Shown piece after piece: positions 23,951-36,968 of a stretch of DNA of 64,000 nt; within the stretch, counting starts at the first letter, position 1, and every line of letters starts with the position of its first letter. The stretch is from Paramecium pentaurelia. Lineage: Eukaryota; Ciliophora; Oligohymenophorea; Peniculida; Parameciidae. Location: assembly GCA_905183005.1 (NCBI GenBank), contig CAJJDO010000086.1:1-64000 (forward strand), read 5' to 3'. The notes beneath the pieces were generated by a model, which had not been told where the DNA came from, did not search any database, and saw only the letters and a program-made list of their open reading frames with translations. The position numbers and the translations under genes are program-made.

Positions 23951-26900
23951 ATGAATTTTCAAGAATAACTTTAGTAAATTATTTAGGGAATATTCTCTCA
24001 AAATAATTAGAGTAGAAAATAAGGGGAAGATCGGTTAGCTTAACTTAGAGAAGCTTAACCAAATGAATTTGTAATGCAAATGCTCAATCTTTGTAGACAT
24101 GAGGAATTAAAAATTAGGCAATTTGCTCCAGTTTACTTGAGATATAGTCTATCGAGGTTTGCTCCAAAGAGTCATAAGAATGTGTGGAATTAATTGATTG
24201 TAGAAACCAAAGAAATTGTAAAGTTGCATCTATTTTAATTTATTGAAGTGGAAAATAGTCATATAGTCAGAAATTAATTATGTGATACAATAGGAGAAAT
24301 AGGTGGATCTTTGTATGAAAATGATAACCATAATGAATGGCCAAATTTACTACCAACATTATGGTAAATGTTTTTGTCATCAAATAATGATATAATAGAA
24401 TGTGGTTTTAAAATTCTAGGGAATCTATTTATGTATTCTATTGATTAATTTGATAAATATTAACAAGATCTTCATACTTTATTTGTTTAAGGATTGGTAA
24501 GTCCATAAATTAAAATTAAATCATCTACTATGCATGCTTTAGGCAATTATATTAAATATTCATTACCTATATAATATAAGATCTTTTAAGATTTAATATC
24601 AAATATGATGAAATCTGCACTTGAAATTACAATTTAAGATCAATCATTAGGTGAAGGTATTATGGAAGTCTTTTCAAATATAGTGGATTCTAAACCTAAA
24701 TTTTTAAGAAAGTAGTTTAATATATTCTTTAATGGAATTTATAGTATGTTTAGAGAATCCTAAATAGAGAATGGTGTTAAGAGAATTGGAACTGAAACTT
24801 TATTGAGTATGGTTGAAAAGTTTCCAGGATTGTTTAAATTTGAAAAAATCTATTTAATGTAAGTGGTTGAAATGATATTCTTTCATATGATATAAATAAG
24901 TTCTACTATTACTGATGAATGGATGAAACCTCCAGAAGGATTTAATGATGATATAGAATAAGATGAAGATTGTGAGACAACAAGATTTGGAATGTCTAGT
25001 ATAGATAGATTAATAGAATCATTAGGTAAAAAGGAAATGTTACCTCTTTTAAATCCAATAGTAAGTGAATTATTAAGACATTAAGATTGGAGATGTAAAC
25101 ATGCTGCCATAATGGGTTTATCTCAAGTAGGTGAATATATTGATAATATTGTTGATATCAAATCAACAATAGAATTGATATTACCTATGTTAAATGATAA
25201 TAATTCAATGATACGATATGCTGTATGTCATGCTATTGGATAGATTGCAGATGATATGAAACCTAAATTCTAAGAATCTTACTTGCATATTGTTGTACCA
25301 TAATTCTTGAATCGTTTAACTGTAGAGGATGTTCCAAGAGTAAATTCTCATATTTTAGCTGCTCTTACAAATTTTGTAGAGGGAACTGAAAAAGGTATAG
25401 AGGCTTATTTGCCTAATTTAATTTAGTTATCAATTAAATTTTTGAACACAGGTATTTCTATTGAAAAAGAAAATGCCATTAGTGTTATTGCAGCAACAGC
25501 AGAATCAAGTAAATTATTTTTTATTCCATATGTAAATGAATTACTTCCATTATTATTCTAAATATTTTCAACTCATCAAACAAAATAATATAGATAATTG
25601 AAAGGTTAAGCAATTGAAACTATTACTTTAATAGCTTCAGCAGTAGGAGAGTAAGTGTTTCTACCTTTTTTAGAATAGACTGTTTAGATTTTAATTCAAG
25701 TATAAACTAGTAATTTGGAAGCTATTGATCCATAAAAGTCTTATGTACTTTCAGGATGGTAGAGATTGGCTTTAGTTTGTCCGTAACAATTAGCAAAATA
25801 TCTTGGATAAATTGTACCTTCCTTATTTCAATTAATCTAATAAGTGTTTAATATCAATACTACAGAATCAAATAAAGAATTGCATACATATGATAATGAG
25901 GAAGCTGAAGTTGCAATTCATATGTTATCTGTCTTTATTGAAGAACTTAAACAATCATTCTTTCCTTTTGTAGAGAAGTGTATACAATTAATTGTACCAT
26001 TATCTTAATTTAATTCTGATGAAAACATTCGAAGTGCTGCTTGCAAATGTTTAGTCAGTTTGGTTAAGAATGTTAAAGAAACTAACAATCCATAATAATT
26101 GATAAATGGTGCTAAGTATTTCCTTGGAATCATTTTAGAAGCAGCATTTAAAGAATCTGATCCCTCTGTGATTATTGAATAAATTGATTGCATTAAAGAA
26201 ATAATTGATATTGTTTCTTAGCCATTTATGACAACAGAGGAAGTCACAGAATTATCAGATAAAGTATTTAAATTATTGTTAGAATCAGATAAAAGAAGGG
26301 CTGAGAATGAGAATTTAGCTAAGGAAGAAGATGTAGATGAAGATGAAAAGAATGCTATAAAGGAAGATACTGAAACAGAAGAGAATTTACATGGAAAGAT
26401 TGCTGAATGTATTGGTTCTTTATTCAAAACTCATAAAGAATTTGTCTTACCTCTCTATGAAATTATATGCAATCAAATATTACAAAAAGTTCTTGATTAG
26501 CATAAATCTGCTAAAATGCATCAATTTGGACTTTGTCTAATAGATTATATGATTGAGTTTTTGGGATTCCCATATATCCAAAACCATTTCATTGATCTTG
26601 CTTAAGCCTTAACTATCTATGCAGTTGATAAAATATGCTCAGTCAGATAGGTGGCTGTATATGGAATAGGTTTAATGGCTATAAACACTCCTTAAGAATT
26701 GTATTTATAAGTCTCGTAATCTCTATTAAAAGCATTAGTTGATTCTTTGAAAGCACAAAAAGATTAAGATGATAATGAAAAACACTTTGGATAAGCAAGA
26801 GATCATTCAATCTCTGCTTTAGGTAAAATTATTAAATCTTAACCACAATCATTAGGATAAGATTTAATATAGGGTATAGAAACATGGTTATATTTATTGC

Positions 26901-27217
26901 CTTTGCAATATGATAAAAAATAAGCTTATATTTAACATAATCAATTGGCTGAATTTATAATTTAAAATGGAGAATAATTCGTTAATGGTAAATCTGATAA
27001 TGCATTATAAGTACTATTTTATTTTAATATTATTTAGATTCTCAAAGTATTTGCTAATTGTTATAAATCAAAGTGGTCTACAACATTTATAGATTCATAG
27101 ATAGTTAATGCTCTTAGGATCTTTGAATAGTTAGATTCAGTGAAAGTATTTCTACAATAAATATTTTAAAAATTGAGTCCTGAAGATTAAAAGAAATTAT
27201 TAGATATACCTAAATGA
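23951..27217 (+). CDS. IPO5: Importin-5 / karyopherin beta-3
   Basis: 1079 residues with one 27-nt intron (27011-27037, frame-neutral), matching the ~1100-residue family. HEAT-repeat solenoid throughout; recognisable blocks are IGEIGGSLYEND, NDNNSMIRYAVCHAIGQIADD (split here), WRCKHAAIMGLSQVGEY, NSHILAALTNFVEG and the acidic insert EEDVDEDEKNAIKED about residue 790. Such karyopherins carry ribosomal proteins and histones into nuclei using RanGTP. TAA/TAG read as Gln throughout. Confidence 0.93.
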
Positions 27218-27270
27218 TAAATAGTTTTTTGTGTATTTGTTAATATTAATATTAATAATATTAAATGAAT

Positions 27271-28077
27271 TCATTTCTTTCCACCCTCATCTGGTAACTC
27301 AGCCTACCAATTAGTAAGATTATCATTTATCAATTACAGAATTGTAGTTACATCTTTATATTGATCTTCTTCCATATCATCCAACTCTTTAATTGCCTTA
27401 TATATAATTTATAATAAATACTTCATCTTTTACAGTTTTAGCCAATTCACATGCTTTTGCAACATCACTCATAATTTCATAACAAAAGACTGAGTAATTT
27501 AGAGTAACTCCTAATCTTAATAAATTAGTTTTTGGAAACTTATCCTTATCAATTAATTCTAATGCTGTTTGATAAGCTTATTAAGCTTATTAAATTGCTT
27601 TCTCTTAAGCTTTTTATTAAGAATATTCTGAAATGTATCGATTATAATCTCCTTTCATTTTGTGATAAAATACTCTAGCCTCTGTATTAGTTGTCTTCTT
27701 CAATAAAGTATGATCTATCAATTACAAAACCTCATTGCAATAATAATCTAATTCCTTCTCTACTCTTGCCTTATAATATTAAAGTACTTCCTAATATTTC
27801 ACAATCTATCACTTATTGATTTTACTCTTACCTTTTATTTCTCCTTAATCTCATAAGCAGTAATTGCTCTCCAAGCAGTTCTCCTCTATCCCACTGTATT
27901 TTTATATGCTATTGAAAGTAGATTTCTCTCTTCATTATTCAAATCTTTAGTGATTTCTGCTACCTTCTTCATGTTCTCTACCTACTCTTGTAAATTAGTA
28001 ATTACCATGTCTTCCCATCTTTCAGTTTACTCAGCCAATCTAGCCATGTATGTGTATTCGTCTCTTTTATCTGACAT
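27271..28077 (-). CDS. 14-3-3 protein
   Basis: About 243 residues; ATG 28077, introns at 27982-28005 (24 nt, frame-neutral, restores EDMVENMKKV), 27806-27831 (26 nt) and 27397-27421 (25 nt). Family marks: NEERNLLSIAYKNTVGQRR, the phosphopeptide-pocket segment RVFYHKMKGDYNRYISEY, and LGVTLNYSVFCYEIM. Acidic short tail. Binds phosphoserine/threonine motifs as a dimer; the kinase-rich neighbourhood offers many possible clients but no specific link. Confidence 0.95.
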
Positions 28078-28204
28078 AATAAATTATTTAGATATATTAA
28101 TTAATTTCTGAGTCTCCAGAAGAAGTAAAAAAAGAAATTAAATTCTAAATTCTCATTTATTAAATTAAAATGCTTTAATAAGTAGCCATAATAATTGTCA
28201 ACAA

Positions 28205-29046
28205 TCATTTCACTTTTTTTTTGCCATACTACTTGGAAAACGAAGTTCTAAAGAAAAATAATAATAAATCTATACAATTAACTGCTGCTTATTTAATTAA
28301 ATTTTATTATAATGGTTGAGGTTTTTAAATTTGTTATTTGGATTAAGAATTTGGTCTTTATTTATTTTGGATCTAATAAAGATAATAATGATAAATAATT
28401 ACTTTAGGTAAAGTAGGTATTCCATTAGGAATAGATGATTTAGGTTTAATTTATTAAACTACTCTTTTTGAACTTTATTATTATTATTATTATTATGTTT
28501 GTTTTTTCTCATAAATCTTTTTGTCCATACTTAAACTTATATCTCCTTCATTAGTGTCTTCTTAAACAAAATTCTTTTCTTCATCTGTATTTTCTCCTTC
28601 ATCAAATCCTTCAGCCACTTCTTCATCCTCATAAACCCATTCATACTCAGAGTCATCCTCTTATTATATTTGATCACCTTCCTCATATTCTTCATATTCC
28701 TCCTCTTCTTCTTCTTATTCATCAGCATTATCAAGTTCATCTTCTTCAGCTTCTTCTTCTTCACATTCAAATTCTTCCTCCTCTTCTTCTTCCTCTTCGA
28801 AATCAAACAATCCATCGACATAAAATTTAAGTGTATGTCTTACGATATCCCATATTTGACTGCAAAAATAACATAAATCGATTCACGCTCTTATCAGATG
28901 GATTGGCCTTCAAAACTACAGTGACAAATGAATGTACTTTCTTTGCCAATTTAATAAGCTTCTTCGTATTTATGCTATTGTACTGCCAACAAGAACTTAA
29001 AACTCATAGATTTATCTTCCATCATCTCCTAGATAGTTGAATCCAT
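28205..29046 (-). CDS. Hypothetical protein with strongly acidic and poly-Q regions
   Basis: 264 residues with introns 28962-28983 (22 nt) and 28795-28819 (25 nt, unusual GTCGAT donor, so less sure); spliced length is a multiple of three. Basic N-terminal part (LLAKKLIKLAKKVHSFVTVV) of about 60 residues, then a long Glu-rich stretch, then seven Gln from TAA repeats near 28479-28499 and a basic Gln-rich tail ending GKKKVK. No family recognised; acidic tails of this kind are common in chaperone-like or chromatin proteins (inference only). 37 bp from the REEP gene stop. Confidence 0.5.
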
Positions 29047-29083
29047 TAATTATATATATATATTTATATTTAAATTTTGCTTC

Positions 29084-29561
29084 TCATAAAACTTTCTACA
29101 ACAAAGTCCAAATTGTATTTGATAATTGAACATCAGGGTGATAGAGAGCCAAAACAAATAATAAACACATGGTATTGAAGCATGGTATAAATGAAAAGAT
29201 CCACATAATCCATCCTTAAAATGTCAAATATGTTGAAAATATAATGAAATAAGGAAGGCACGTGTAAATCTCCCCTATTTTATTTTTGATTGCATTCTAC
29301 CTGTAGTTTAGTATTTATTGACTGCTTAAAATGAGGGAATCAAGGCTCCAACTAAACCTGTAATAACTCTAGGTGCAATTCCTAACAAGGTGCATAAGAT
29401 TGAGAGAACTAATGTTCCAAATGCGATATGTGATAACTTTATTTTTGGCTATGGATTATATTAAAAAGAGTATATACATTTGGAAGATATTTCTAGAGGG
29501 GTTCATATTCATCTAATTCTGAAATTCTCAATTTAGCAATGATGGGGTCCACTTAATGCAT
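29084..29561 (-). CDS. REEP/Yop1 (TB2/DP1/HVA22) family ER-shaping protein
   Basis: 140 residues; introns 29449-29477 (29 nt) and 29275-29300 (26 nt). N-terminal amphipathic region, hydrophobic hairpin TLVLSILCTLLGIAP, then the family motif GLVGALIPSFQAVN, a second hydrophobic pair (FIIFSTYLTFQGWIMWIFSF, IPCFNTMCLLFVLALYHPD) and a short tail. The reticulon-like hairpins bend tubular ER membranes. The size fits short REEP5/Yop1 members. Confidence 0.85.
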
Positions 29562-29769
29562 TAATAATTAAATTAATTTAATATAAAATTTGTAAATTTA
29601 CTTGATTATTGAGAGGACACAAAAAATAAATTAATGATATATATTTATTGTGAGAATTCTATTTTTAATTCTTATGATATTTATATTGCATTAATTATAA
29701 AATTCAATAGATCATTAATATTTGTTATAAGAATGTTATTATTATTATTAAATTTACTTATAATATATA

Positions 29770-32365
29770 ATGAATAGCACCTCTGTTAAAAATTAAAATG
29801 AAACTATGTTCTTTCTTTCAACAATCAATTTGATTTTTGGGATTATAAAGTTAGAGATGTTCACAATAATATCTAATTCAATACTTTTTGGTTTGATGTT
29901 CTGTAAGTAAAATTAATGCTTATAAGAAGGTTATTTGTGGTACAAGTATAAGAGTCATAGAAAACATTTAATTTTTGAACAAGTAATTGTCATTTATTAT
30001 TGTTGTTATCAATTAATATAGAGAGGAGTACCTGGAATATGGTTTAATATATTTTCAATTTAATTGGATTAACATCTAGTTTTATTTGTAACTCTCACTA
30101 TTGTAATTGCATTCACATGTGCATAAGTACAACCTATGGTAGAGATTAGTACATTATAAACAATTTTAGAATAATTGATACTAATTATCATATTTCTCTA
30201 TAATAAATACAATTTCACAAGTCTTAGATAATAAACACAAAATAGAATAATAAAATAGATAATGAAGAATGTTAGATATTATGCATTTGATAAATATTAA
30301 AATGAAATTGATGGAGAAAAGTTATTATAATCAGAATAAATCTTAAATTCAAATGCTACATTATTTTCTTATCGTTCTGAAAATCAGAAATTGTAATAAC
30401 AAATAAGGAAGGATTTAAAAATTAAATGTTATACAATGTAATAAATAGATATTGCATAAGAATCTCAAATTTTGTCATCAAAACCTTCTGTTTTTGAAAC
30501 TTTAGGTGGATTTCTGGAATTCTATTAAAAAGATAAGCATTAAATGAAAAATAAAGTAATTTTAGCATTAGAATATGATGAATTAACAGGACAAAAACAA
30601 ACATACAGATTATATATAGAATAATTTAAATAATTTTAAAGAATTTATACTTTAGTTGCACTGGTTAATTTAGATGATAAAATACCATCAAAGCAAAATA
30701 AAAATATTGATAAGTTTAAAATGAGTTTATCTAAAATATTCACTCACAAATTAAAAACACCTTTAAACACTACTCTAGGGTTTTTATAGGCTTTAGTTTA
30801 AGAGAATAATACAATAGATGAATAAGTAAAAAATAGTTTTTTGAAACCTGCATTTATCAATTCAAAAATATAATATTATTAGGTTTAGGATATTTTAGAT
30901 TATGTGAATTCAGTAAAATTAGTTACATATAATGTGAGTAAAGTAAATTTATATAAGACTTTATAATTAATTTATGATATGATTGAATTATAATGCAGAG
31001 CTAAAAAGATCTAAGTTATTTTTACTATAAATTCTAAACCTTTTGATGTTAATGATAGGTATTTAATTATAATATTGTAGACCAATATATTTAAATACTG
31101 ATTAATTAAGATTAGAAAGAATCCTTTTTAATTTATTAAATAAATCATATAGACATACATAAATTATGGGTAAAATCCAATTAAATGTGGATGTATTGTC
31201 TGAAAATAATTAAGTTTAATTTAAAATTAATGATAATGTTTAAGGATTTAAGTAAGAATAATTTGAATAAATCAACAATTTTGCTAGATTACAAAACAAA
31301 TGTATTCATGGATTCCGTAATTCAATTGTGAAAAGATCAACATTCAAATTTAGTCTAACTTTATAAATAACAAATAAATTAATTTATTTTCTAAGTGATT
31401 TTCAATGTTCCTTATAAATTAATCATGATTTAGAAGAAGGAGCAAGTTATTAATTTTTCATCAGCCTTAATTGTCAATAAGTTAATTTCCAACACTCTTT
31501 CGAGATTAGTTAAAAGAATTCGAGTTTCTAAAAAAGGAGTTCAGGTTCACTTAAATAAAATCTACCTAATCATATTTCACTATTTACAAAAAGTTAAAAT
31601 TAAATATCGTATTAATTGATATTATTTTATAAGTAGGGATAAAGTATTAGAGGAATATGAGATAGAAGTTGAACCTCTTGCAAATAAGCCTCTTTAATTA
31701 AGTACATAAGTGGTTTAAAACTATCCCTAAAATGCTCTTTTTTAAAGTCATCCAATCTAATAAAGTGTTTTCCCTTTCCAAAAATCTGTATTTTAAAAAG
31801 AAATTAATGATAAATCTTTAACCATTTCTGTAGCATTTGATCATTCATTCAATGTGAAACGTGCTGCAGATTCTATAGATATAAGACAAGATATGAATTA
31901 AACTATTATGTTAGTTGATGATGAGCCATTTAATCATGATACCTTAAAATTGATGCTTAAGAGTTTAGGATTCAAAAATTTTATTAGTGCTTATCATGGT
32001 TAATAATGTATAGAATTGGTAAAAAAACATCACAAATCTATCAAAGTTATATTCATGGATTTAGATATGCCAATAATGGGAGGAGTAAAAGTATAAATAT
32101 ATATATATATTTTAAATAGGCAACATAAATTCTTATCCAATAAATGTAGGATGGGGAAATTGATCATATACCAATTGTTGCCTGTACTGCCCATGATGAT
32201 AAAGATACATAATAGGAATGTTTTACAGCAGGTATGATTTGTATCATTGCTAAACCGGTCTTTATTAGAAGTTTACAAGAAACATTCTTGAGAATTAATG
32301 AAATCAAGGTTAAATCTTAAAACCTTGTCTTTGGATCCAAAGGAATTACTTCAAGTATTAAATGA
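29770..32365 (+). CDS. Hybrid histidine kinase, membrane-bound (copy 1)
   Basis: About 839 residues; introns 31059-31080, 31609-31633, 32091-32119, and possibly a frame-neutral one at 29903-29926. N-terminus has about four membrane segments, then a linker, a HisKA dimerisation helix with phospho-acceptor His in FTHKLKTPLN (about residue 325), an ATPase N-box LRLERILFNLLNKSYRHT, and a C-terminal receiver (from TIMLVDDEP) with phospho-Asp in IFMDLDMPIMGG, the Thr of CTAHDD and Lys of AKPVF. The ATP-lid G1 box is weak (INDNVQGF rather than DxGxG), so kinase activity is uncertain while phosphotransfer residues remain. A paralogue follows at 32587. Confidence 0.85.
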
Positions 32366-32586
32366 TAACATTATCAATCTCTTATATATTTTGAATATAT
32401 ATATATTATTCATTATTAAAAAGACAAATAATAATAAAATTATCATCATCCAAAAAGTAAACTGTTTTTAAAATTATTCAATAACAACAAAAGTTTATCG
32501 TTATCACCAAAAAAAGAAAGCTTTGGCTATATCTTTATTAAACAGAGAAAAATTGCATGTTTTAATTATTAATATTATCTAAAATT

Positions 32587-35014
32587 ATGAAATTGAGAAT
32601 TAAATTCCAATATATGTTAGGCATCATATTTCTATCTGACCTTATTAAAGGAATAATAGATAATTAAATATCTATACTAATTTGGATTTCAGTATTGCTT
32701 ACTATAAAAATTGGTAATAATTCTTAAAATTATAGTCAGGATAGCTTATACTGATCGCTAAATTTAAAAGATTCTAGTAATCAACCTACTTTATCTTATT
32801 CTGTTATAGTATATTTCAACTCTCGCATTATGGAACATAGTCTTTGTGGTTTTTGTTGTGTCTTATAGAAATTTATTAAACAGAAAATAACAAAATAAAA
32901 CTCTATTGTAAAATCTTGTAAGTTACACTTAGCATCATTTTGTCTTCACTTCATTATTAAGGTAATATAAAGTATTCAGAATTTCAATAAATTATATATT
33001 TTGTGGCATTTATAATCTATCAACTTTTTAAAGATGTTGTTCAAATAATTAGAATTGAAGAAGCTGAAAATGAAATACTATAAGAATTAAAGAAACAAAT
33101 CATCATTAAAATATTTGATTAAAATTATGAAGATATTACACCAAATAGTTCACCACAATTAGATGCTAATCCTTACATATTATTAACCTAAAACACATAA
33201 ATGGATGAAAATCAATAATTTTATATTAAATGTTATTAAGACAGAGATTTTACATCAAGTCCTGATTAAAATTCAAATTAATAATAATAGATATTATTTT
33301 AAGATTGTATTTCCTTTTTAAAATTCATTAATAATTAAGATTCACTTGATAGCTCTGAATACAATCATTATATAGCATCTTTAATTGATGTATAAAAGAA
33401 TATCAAATAAAAGTTTAAAGTAATTCATAAAACAACAAGTCTAGGTAATAAGTAAATTTTAGCCTTTTGGAAGATTGATAACTTCACAGTAAAATAAACA
33501 AAATAAAAGTTTTCTCAATTTAAAAAGTAATTTACTGATCTTTTTGCTCATAAACTTAAAACTCCCTTGAATGCATCATTGGGATTTCTCTCTTAAGCCT
33601 ATAATAGTATAGATGTAGATACTAAAACAAAATCCAACTTTATAAAGCCTGCTTATATTAATTCAAAATTGTAATACTTTTAAATTTCAGATTTATTGGA
33701 ATTCTTAAGTCCTTAGACTGATAAAATTACTGTATAATAGAGTAAAATCAATATGAAATAATTTTTATTGTCTTTATCAGAATTAATTGAATCATAATGT
33801 ATTAATAAAAGAATCTTATTTCAAGTTTTTGTAGAATAGGTTCCATTGTAATAAATTGAAAAGTATAAAATATTAATTTAATTTTTTTAGCTTTTATATA
33901 ATATCAGATTTATTCAAATTAGAAAGAGTGTTATACAATATTTTAAATTAATCTTATAGACATACACCTTCTGGTGGTTAAATAATTTTGAGTTTAAGTT
34001 TAAATAAGGAACATACAGAAATAAATTTTGTTATTGATGGAAGTGGATGTGGTTTCAGTGATGAAGATATTGAGAATATTAATTTATGGATTAAATCATA
34101 ATCTGATTTTCAATTTAAAAAAAAACATTTAGTTATTAAAAAAGAATTAAAAATGTCATTAGAAATTACTAATAATTTAATTAACATTTTAAGTTCTTCT
34201 GAGTAAAATTTAGAAGTAGCTTAATCTGAATAAGGTACAGAATTTAGATTTAAAATTAATATTAAAGAAAGCAAGACTATGGAAAGTTAATAAGAAATAT
34301 AATCTGTTGGTTAAATGCTTAAATAGAGAAGTTTAAGAAATATGAAAAGCTCTTAAAATAATAATTGTATGATAAAATCAATATTCTCTGCTCCAGATCC
34401 ATATTTATAATTAAATTCCTAAACAGTGCTTGATGAACCTTAAGCAAATTAACCATTAACAAATAAAATTAGTTTTAGTAAATGGTAAAAGAAACATAAA
34501 CATTTAAGACGTGTACGTTCTTCATTAATGAATAAAGGTCTAATGGATACTGATAAATCAATTATGATTGTAGACGATGAACCATTTAATCATGATACAC
34601 TTATTTTAATGATGAAAACTATGGGATATAAGTAATTCTTGAAAGCCTTTAATGGTTAATAGGCTATAGATATGATTTAATAAAATCAATTAGATATATG
34701 TTTGATTCTGATGGATTTAGATATGCCAATTATGGGAGGTATTGAAGTATCTATTTTCTTTATATTAAAAATAGGCTACAAAAATATTAATTTAAATGAT
34801 GATTGATTTAGAATTAGCCTATATTCCAATAATAGGATGTACAGCTCATGATGATAAGGAAACATTAGAATAATGTATTGAAGTTGGAATGCTACATGTA
34901 GTGTTGAAACCTGTCTTTGTGAAAACATTACGAGAAGCATTTTAATATATTGTATTTAGTGAAGAGGTTAAAAAACGATCATAATATATATTACCTTCCT
35001 AATTGTAAATCTGA
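32587..35014 (+). CDS. Hybrid histidine kinase, membrane-bound (copy 2)
   Basis: 774 residues; introns 32714-32735, 32908-32932, 33863-33890, 34747-34774. Same order as its upstream neighbour: about four to five membrane segments, HisKA with His in FAHKLKTPLNASLGF (about residue 305), N-box LERVLYNILNQSYRHT, a good G1 box VIDGSGCGFSDED, a low-complexity linker, and a receiver (IMIVDDEPFNHDT, LILMDLDMPIMGG, CTAHDD, LKPVF). The receiver intron sits at the same place (after MGGxx) as in copy 1, which supports tandem duplication. The two genes are 221 bp apart on the same strand. Likely a His-Asp phosphorelay sensor; stimulus unknown. Confidence 0.88.
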
Positions 35015-35103
35015 TTAACTCATACTAATACAACTATTCCATAAATTATTATAATTAACAATAATAATATAAAGTCTAATTTCTATTATATTATTTAATA
35101 TAA

Positions 35104-35565
35104 ATGTAAACCTCATTGACATACACATTAGGATTAAAAAATGATACTAATTATTAATTTATCACTAAACATACTCTAGCAAAAAGGAGATAATTATCTG
35201 ATAAATATAATGACAATTCATAAGTTGCTGTAATTTGTGAACCACATAGATTATATAAATAATCATCTAGTGGTGCTGGTTCTGAATTTCCAATGTAATA
35301 AAGTTTTATAACAAATAATTAGAGTAGTTTTTGTTTTCAGTAAAAAGGATCCTGTAGCTAGTATTTTCTAAATTTTAAAAGGGAAACTTAAAATTAATCC
35401 ATAAACTACATTATATTTACTTTGCAATAATTATATTTTGTAATAAGGTATACTATTCAATTTATTGAAGAATAATCTATAGGATAAATATATGAAAAAT
35501 ATAAGAATCAAGATGATGGACTTTTATACATTAAATATAGTTCTTAAGAAACTTTTGGAAACTGA
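35104..35565 (+). CDS. ATG8: Atg8/GABARAP-family ubiquitin-like protein
   Basis: 136 residues with introns 35295-35322 (28 nt) and 35448-35470 (23 nt; an alternative acceptor at 35482 also keeps frame but matches the family less well). Atg8 marks: LAKRRQLSDKYND near the start, strand VVFVFSKKD, QILKGKLKINPQTTLYLL, NNYILQ, IGQIYEKYKNQDDGLLYIKY (split) and the C-terminus SSQETFGN, where Gly before Asn is the expected Atg4 cleavage and lipidation site. The N-terminal extension of about 20 residues is longer than usual. Role: autophagosome membrane growth and cargo binding. Convergent with the CK1-like kinase gene 42 bp away. Confidence 0.82.
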
Positions 35566-35607
35566 TTGCAATTAATATAATAAATAAAATTTTAGTATAT
35601 ATATTAA

Positions 35608-36731
35608 TCAGCTCTATTTAACATAAATTGGACTATCACCTGGTTGTTTGATTCCAACAATAAAATTTTTTAGTTAAATAGATTCTTGAAGTTCCTCTTG
35701 GATATCAGATCCAGCTGAAGAAGATTCTTCAAAACTGGCTTTTCTGCTTGAATTAATTTCTTTTGGAGGGGAACGAAAACTAGTTCTTTACATTTAAATA
35801 AATTTTAATCTAATTGCAGGTTTTGGTTGAAAATATTATAATGCTAAACGAGCCCCACTTTCCTCTTAAGAAAATAGAGATATCAAATATTCATAGTTTG
35901 GATCTTCTTCAAATTTTAATCCTTTTATATATTCCATAAATATAGATAATTGAATAGGCAATCCAAAAAATTTATCAATTTTTAATGCCTTTTTCATTTT
36001 TTTTATTTTTTAATATCTAATTTCTTTATCTTAATCACTTATTGAATACCAAGGTAAATTGCCTTAATGCAAATATATGAGCATATACCCTAATGATTCT
36101 AAATCATCTCTTCTAGATTATTCAATACCTTTTAAAGCATTAATTGATGCATATCGAGCAGTTCCAATCATTCCTTTATTTTCTTTATAATGAATATGAT
36201 GACCATCAATAATATATTTTTTAGAAAGTCCAAAATCAATCAGATTAATCTTATTATCTTGCATAACAAAATTTTCAGGTTTTATATCACGATGGATTAC
36301 TCCTAACGAATGGAGCTCCTTCAAAATTTTGATGATCTCCAATCCAATAGGTAAGATTTTATTAAAATTTCCTTACTTTTATCTATATTGTTCCAAGTTT
36401 TCTCCCATTAGATTCATTACAAAGTATGTATTATGTTAATCAGAACCAGATGCAAATAACTATGTAAATCCTTAATGCTTTTATTATTCAAATACCTTTT
36501 TTGCCTTTCAAGATTTGTAAGATTTGTATTTCTCTTTGTAGTAATTTTTTTTCCTTTCTCATAGAATTTTTAACCAGTTTACAAGCAAATATTTAACCAC
36601 TAGAAATATGTTATACCTTCCAAATGTAACCAAAAGCACTATTTTATTGATGATTAGTATTATTACCCTTCACCTAACTTATCGAGAAATTAATAGGAAG
36701 AGGAAGCAGGCGACTTAATTGACCTTTTCAT
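35608..36731 (-). CDS. Casein kinase 1-like protein kinase
   Basis: 356 residues; introns 36639-36666 (28 nt) and 36471-36495 (25 nt). GEGAFGYIWKV loop, Lys in FACKLVKN, catalytic HRDIKPENF, LIDFGLSKKY, and the CK1-specific segment GTARYASINALKGIEQS followed by RRDDLESLGYMLIYL and GNLPW. About 280-residue kinase core plus a Ser/Pro/Glu-rich tail ending SPIYVKQS. CK1s are constitutively active Ser/Thr kinases acting in many pathways; the tail probably gives localisation (inference). Confidence 0.9.
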
Positions 36732-36968
36732 AATGAATGAATTTTTATTATATAATCAATTACATAATATATATGCTATTTTGATAATAGGTGATTTCAA
36801 AAATAAAAAATCTTAAACTGACCAAACACTATCTAAATTTAAAATTAGAGTGAAAACCCATATAAAATTTGCATAATATTTTAGGGAAATTAAAGAATTA
36901 ATTAAGGACAACTATTAATCATTCCTGAGGTTTTGTTGTACATCCATTGATATAACAATTGGGTAGGA

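Noticed and set aside
26005..26500. Frames antisense to, or inside, the importin-5 gene
   Set aside because: They are pieces of the importin frame read with the standard code, or its complement.
28537..28821. Lys-rich minus-strand frame
   Set aside because: Shifted frame of the acidic protein's Glu-rich stretch; the acidic frame runs on with Gln/Asp codons and a proper end, the Lys frame does not.
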